DNA from: Rhodobacter aestuarii | Lineage (GTDB): Bacteria; Pseudomonadota; Alphaproteobacteria; Rhodobacterales; Rhodobacteraceae | Length of the DNA: 64,000 nucleotides | Assembly: GCF_900156655.1 (NCBI RefSeq) | Contig: NZ_FTOG01000012.1 | Location: forward strand, 44,129 to 108,128 | Reading direction: 5' to 3' | In this document: positions 62,460-64,000 of the stretch, one piece after another | Layout of the letters: each line of letters opens with the position of its first letter | How positions within the stretch are numbered: the stretch's first letter is position 1 | Notes under the pieces: generated by a model | What the model saw: the letters and a program-made list of their open reading frames with translations, nothing else | The model's database searches: none | What the model was told of the DNA's origin: nothing | Position numbers and translations under genes: made by a program

Positions 62460-63875
62460 CTGTTCCCCGCCCACGCGGGGATGAACCGCGCTGCTAGCCC
62501 ATTCATCGAAACATTGAGCCCTGTTCCCCGCCCACGCGGGGATGAACCGGCCGGATCGTGCGGAAAAAGGTTTCGTGGTTCCTGTTCCCCGCCCACGCGG
62601 GGATGAACCGCCGATGCCGTTTATCGTCAGGAAATGGCCGCTCTGTTCCCCGCCCACGCGGGGATGAACCGAATACCTTGGTTGCCATGGGTGCAGTTTT
62701 GCACTGTTCCCCGCCCACGCGGGGATGAACCGACGGCGTGACCGCTCAACTGCTGACAACGGCTCTGTTCCCCGCCCACGCGGGGATGAACCGAACGCAG
62801 CGTTGGCAATCACCGCCTCATATTGCTGTTCCCCGCCCACGCGGGGATGAACCGGTGCTGCATTGCTTTCTTGCTGGTGGTGATATCTGTTCCCCGCCCA
62901 CGCGGGGATGAACCGCCGCTCGCCATTGATGACGGAACGCTGGTTAGCTGTTCCCCGCCCACGCGGGGATGAACCGGGTTACTATGTGACAATGCCATCG
63001 CTTGTTTCCTGTTCCCCGCCCACGCGGGGATGAACCGCCGATGGGCTGCGCGTTTGGGAAGATCGCGAGCTGTTCCCCGCCCACGCGGGGATGAACCGCA
63101 GGCCCGTGCTCTACTTACATATGGAGGGGACTGTTCCCCGCCCACGCGGGGATGAACCGATGCTTGGCGGCCCGGCCTATCTGGCGCGCATCTGTTCCCC
63201 GCCCACGCGGGGATGAACCGCGCGGGTTGCATATTAGTAAGTCCCCCGCCTTCTGTTCCCCGCCCACGCGGGGATGAACCGGGCCGGAAATTCAGCGCAA
63301 AATCCGTCAGGCCCTGTTCCCCGCCCACGCGGGGATGAACCGGAATTTCGCATGAAAAACTGGACCAAAGCTGCCTGTTCCCCGCCCACGCGGGGATGAA
63401 CCGGACGGAATATTCCGCAGGCAAGCGCGAAAGGTCTGTTCCCCGCCCACGCGGGGATGAACCGCGGTAACGGCGGCGCTGATCCGACTGGCGACGCTGT
63501 TCCCCGCCCACGCGGGGATGAACCGCTCCTGCACCGCGCCAAGCGTGAGCCCGACAACTGTTCCCCGCCCACGCGGGGATGAACCGCCGCTCATTTCCAA
63601 AGCCCCCCATTGTTGACCCTGTTCCCCGCCCACGCGGGGATGAACCGCCAAATTTCTCTGACGCTTCGCGAGCGCCTTCCTGTTCCCCGCCCACGCGGGG
63701 ATGAACCGGCAGAGAAAGCCAACGCCGCCGCGCGGATTGTCTGTTCCCCGCCCACGCGGGGATGAACCGTCGGTGATAGCACCACCACCCTTGAGAAGTT
63801 GCTGTTCCCCGCCCACGCGGGGATGAACCGCGTGCGATCCTGCTTGCACTCACCACGGCAGGCTGTTCCCCGCCC
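62460..63875 (+). CRISPR. type I-E CRISPR array, 23 full repeats + one cut repeat
   Basis: The 29-nt repeat begins CTGTTCCCCGCCCACGCGGG and ends in GATGAACCG, with the hairpin CCCCGC-CCAC-GCGGGG. All 23 full repeats start at 62460 + 61n exactly, so the 23 spacers are each 32 nt. I saw no difference between full repeats. The 24th starts at 63863 but stops after 13 nt (CTGTTCCCCGCCC) and is followed by unrelated sequence. No spacer match to the prophage was found by eye. Confidence 0.97.
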
Positions 63876-63876
63876 C

Positions 63877-64000
63877 TCACGTTGGTCTTGGCCTTACCAA
63901 CGTGCTCGGCCCAAAGCAGTCGATCGCGCCCCGCAGTGCTTTTTCGCGAAGCATCCGCTCAGGCAATGCGGAGCGATAGGCGCTCGCAGTCCAAAATGCT
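63877..64000 (-). CDS. 3' end of an unidentified gene, cut by window edge
   Basis: Open minus-strand frame from the window end to TGA 63877-63879, about 40 residues (ending GPSTLVRPRPT). It has basic/Arg content, starts right after the truncated repeat, and overlaps a hairpin (CACGTTGG / CCAACGTG at 63878-63904). A transposase C-terminus is possible given the junction, but not shown. Confidence 0.4.
   Translation of the reverse strand, partial: AFWTASAYRSALPERMLREKALRGAIDCFGPSTLVRPRPT

Noticed and set aside
62489..63862. Spacers matching the prophage in this window
   Set aside because: Manual comparison of spacer sequences and their translations found no convincing match; a proper search is needed.

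Overview
The window is high-GC bacterial DNA whose housekeeping genes (acetate kinase, MetA, EamA exporters, a FadL-type porin, an L,D-transpeptidase) fit an alphaproteobacterium, most likely a Rhodobacterales member. That placement rests on codon use and gene style and is an inference. Three layers are stacked here. (1) Host chromosome, 1-9737, ending in a tRNA gene with a CAT anticodon. (2) An integrative island that begins at the 3' end of that tRNA and continues past the right edge of the window: tyrosine integrase, an unknown protein, an AlpA-like regulator, a putative replication protein and a small terminase subunit, followed by a complete type I-E CRISPR-Cas locus. (3) A Mu-like transposable prophage, 9815-49806, inserted between the tRNA and the integrase gene of the island.

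The prophage ends can be read to the base. Both ends start TGTAG and carry CTTTGGCAG 16-25 bases in, and both are flanked by the 5-bp duplication CCGAT. Nearly all phage genes are on the minus strand, so the phage reads from right to left. It starts with a repressor (plus strand) facing a Ner-like regulator across palindromic operators. Then come MuA/MuB transposition genes, small early genes, HU, GemA and a Mor-like activator. After a terminator come lysis genes, terminase, portal, head genes, capsid and a siphovirus-type tail module whose tail-assembly chaperone is read through a -1 frameshift site. It also carries a candidate Acb2/Tad1-type cyclic-nucleotide sponge and a Lar-like protein.

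The most striking element is a complete diversity-generating retroelement at the prophage right end. It consists of a lectin-fold (FGE-like) target protein with a C-terminal variable repeat, an Avd-type protein, a 117-bp template repeat and a reverse transcriptase with the SQ and YMDD motifs. Template and variable repeats differ at 12 positions. Every one is an adenine in the template, and none of the other 95 positions differ, so this is direct evidence of adenine-specific mutagenic retrohoming. A 9-bp hairpin with a GATA loop sits just downstream of the variable repeat.

The island resembles a phage satellite (int, alpA, rep, terS, with no other virion genes seen) that carries cas3-cas8e-cas11-cas7-cas5-cas6e-cas1-cas2 and an array of 23 intact repeats with 32-nt spacers at exact 61-bp spacing. 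The array ends in a repeat cut after 13 bases, next to the 3' end of an unidentified gene. The picture is a CRISPR-bearing satellite-like island invaded by a transposing phage that can diversify its own receptor-binding candidate.
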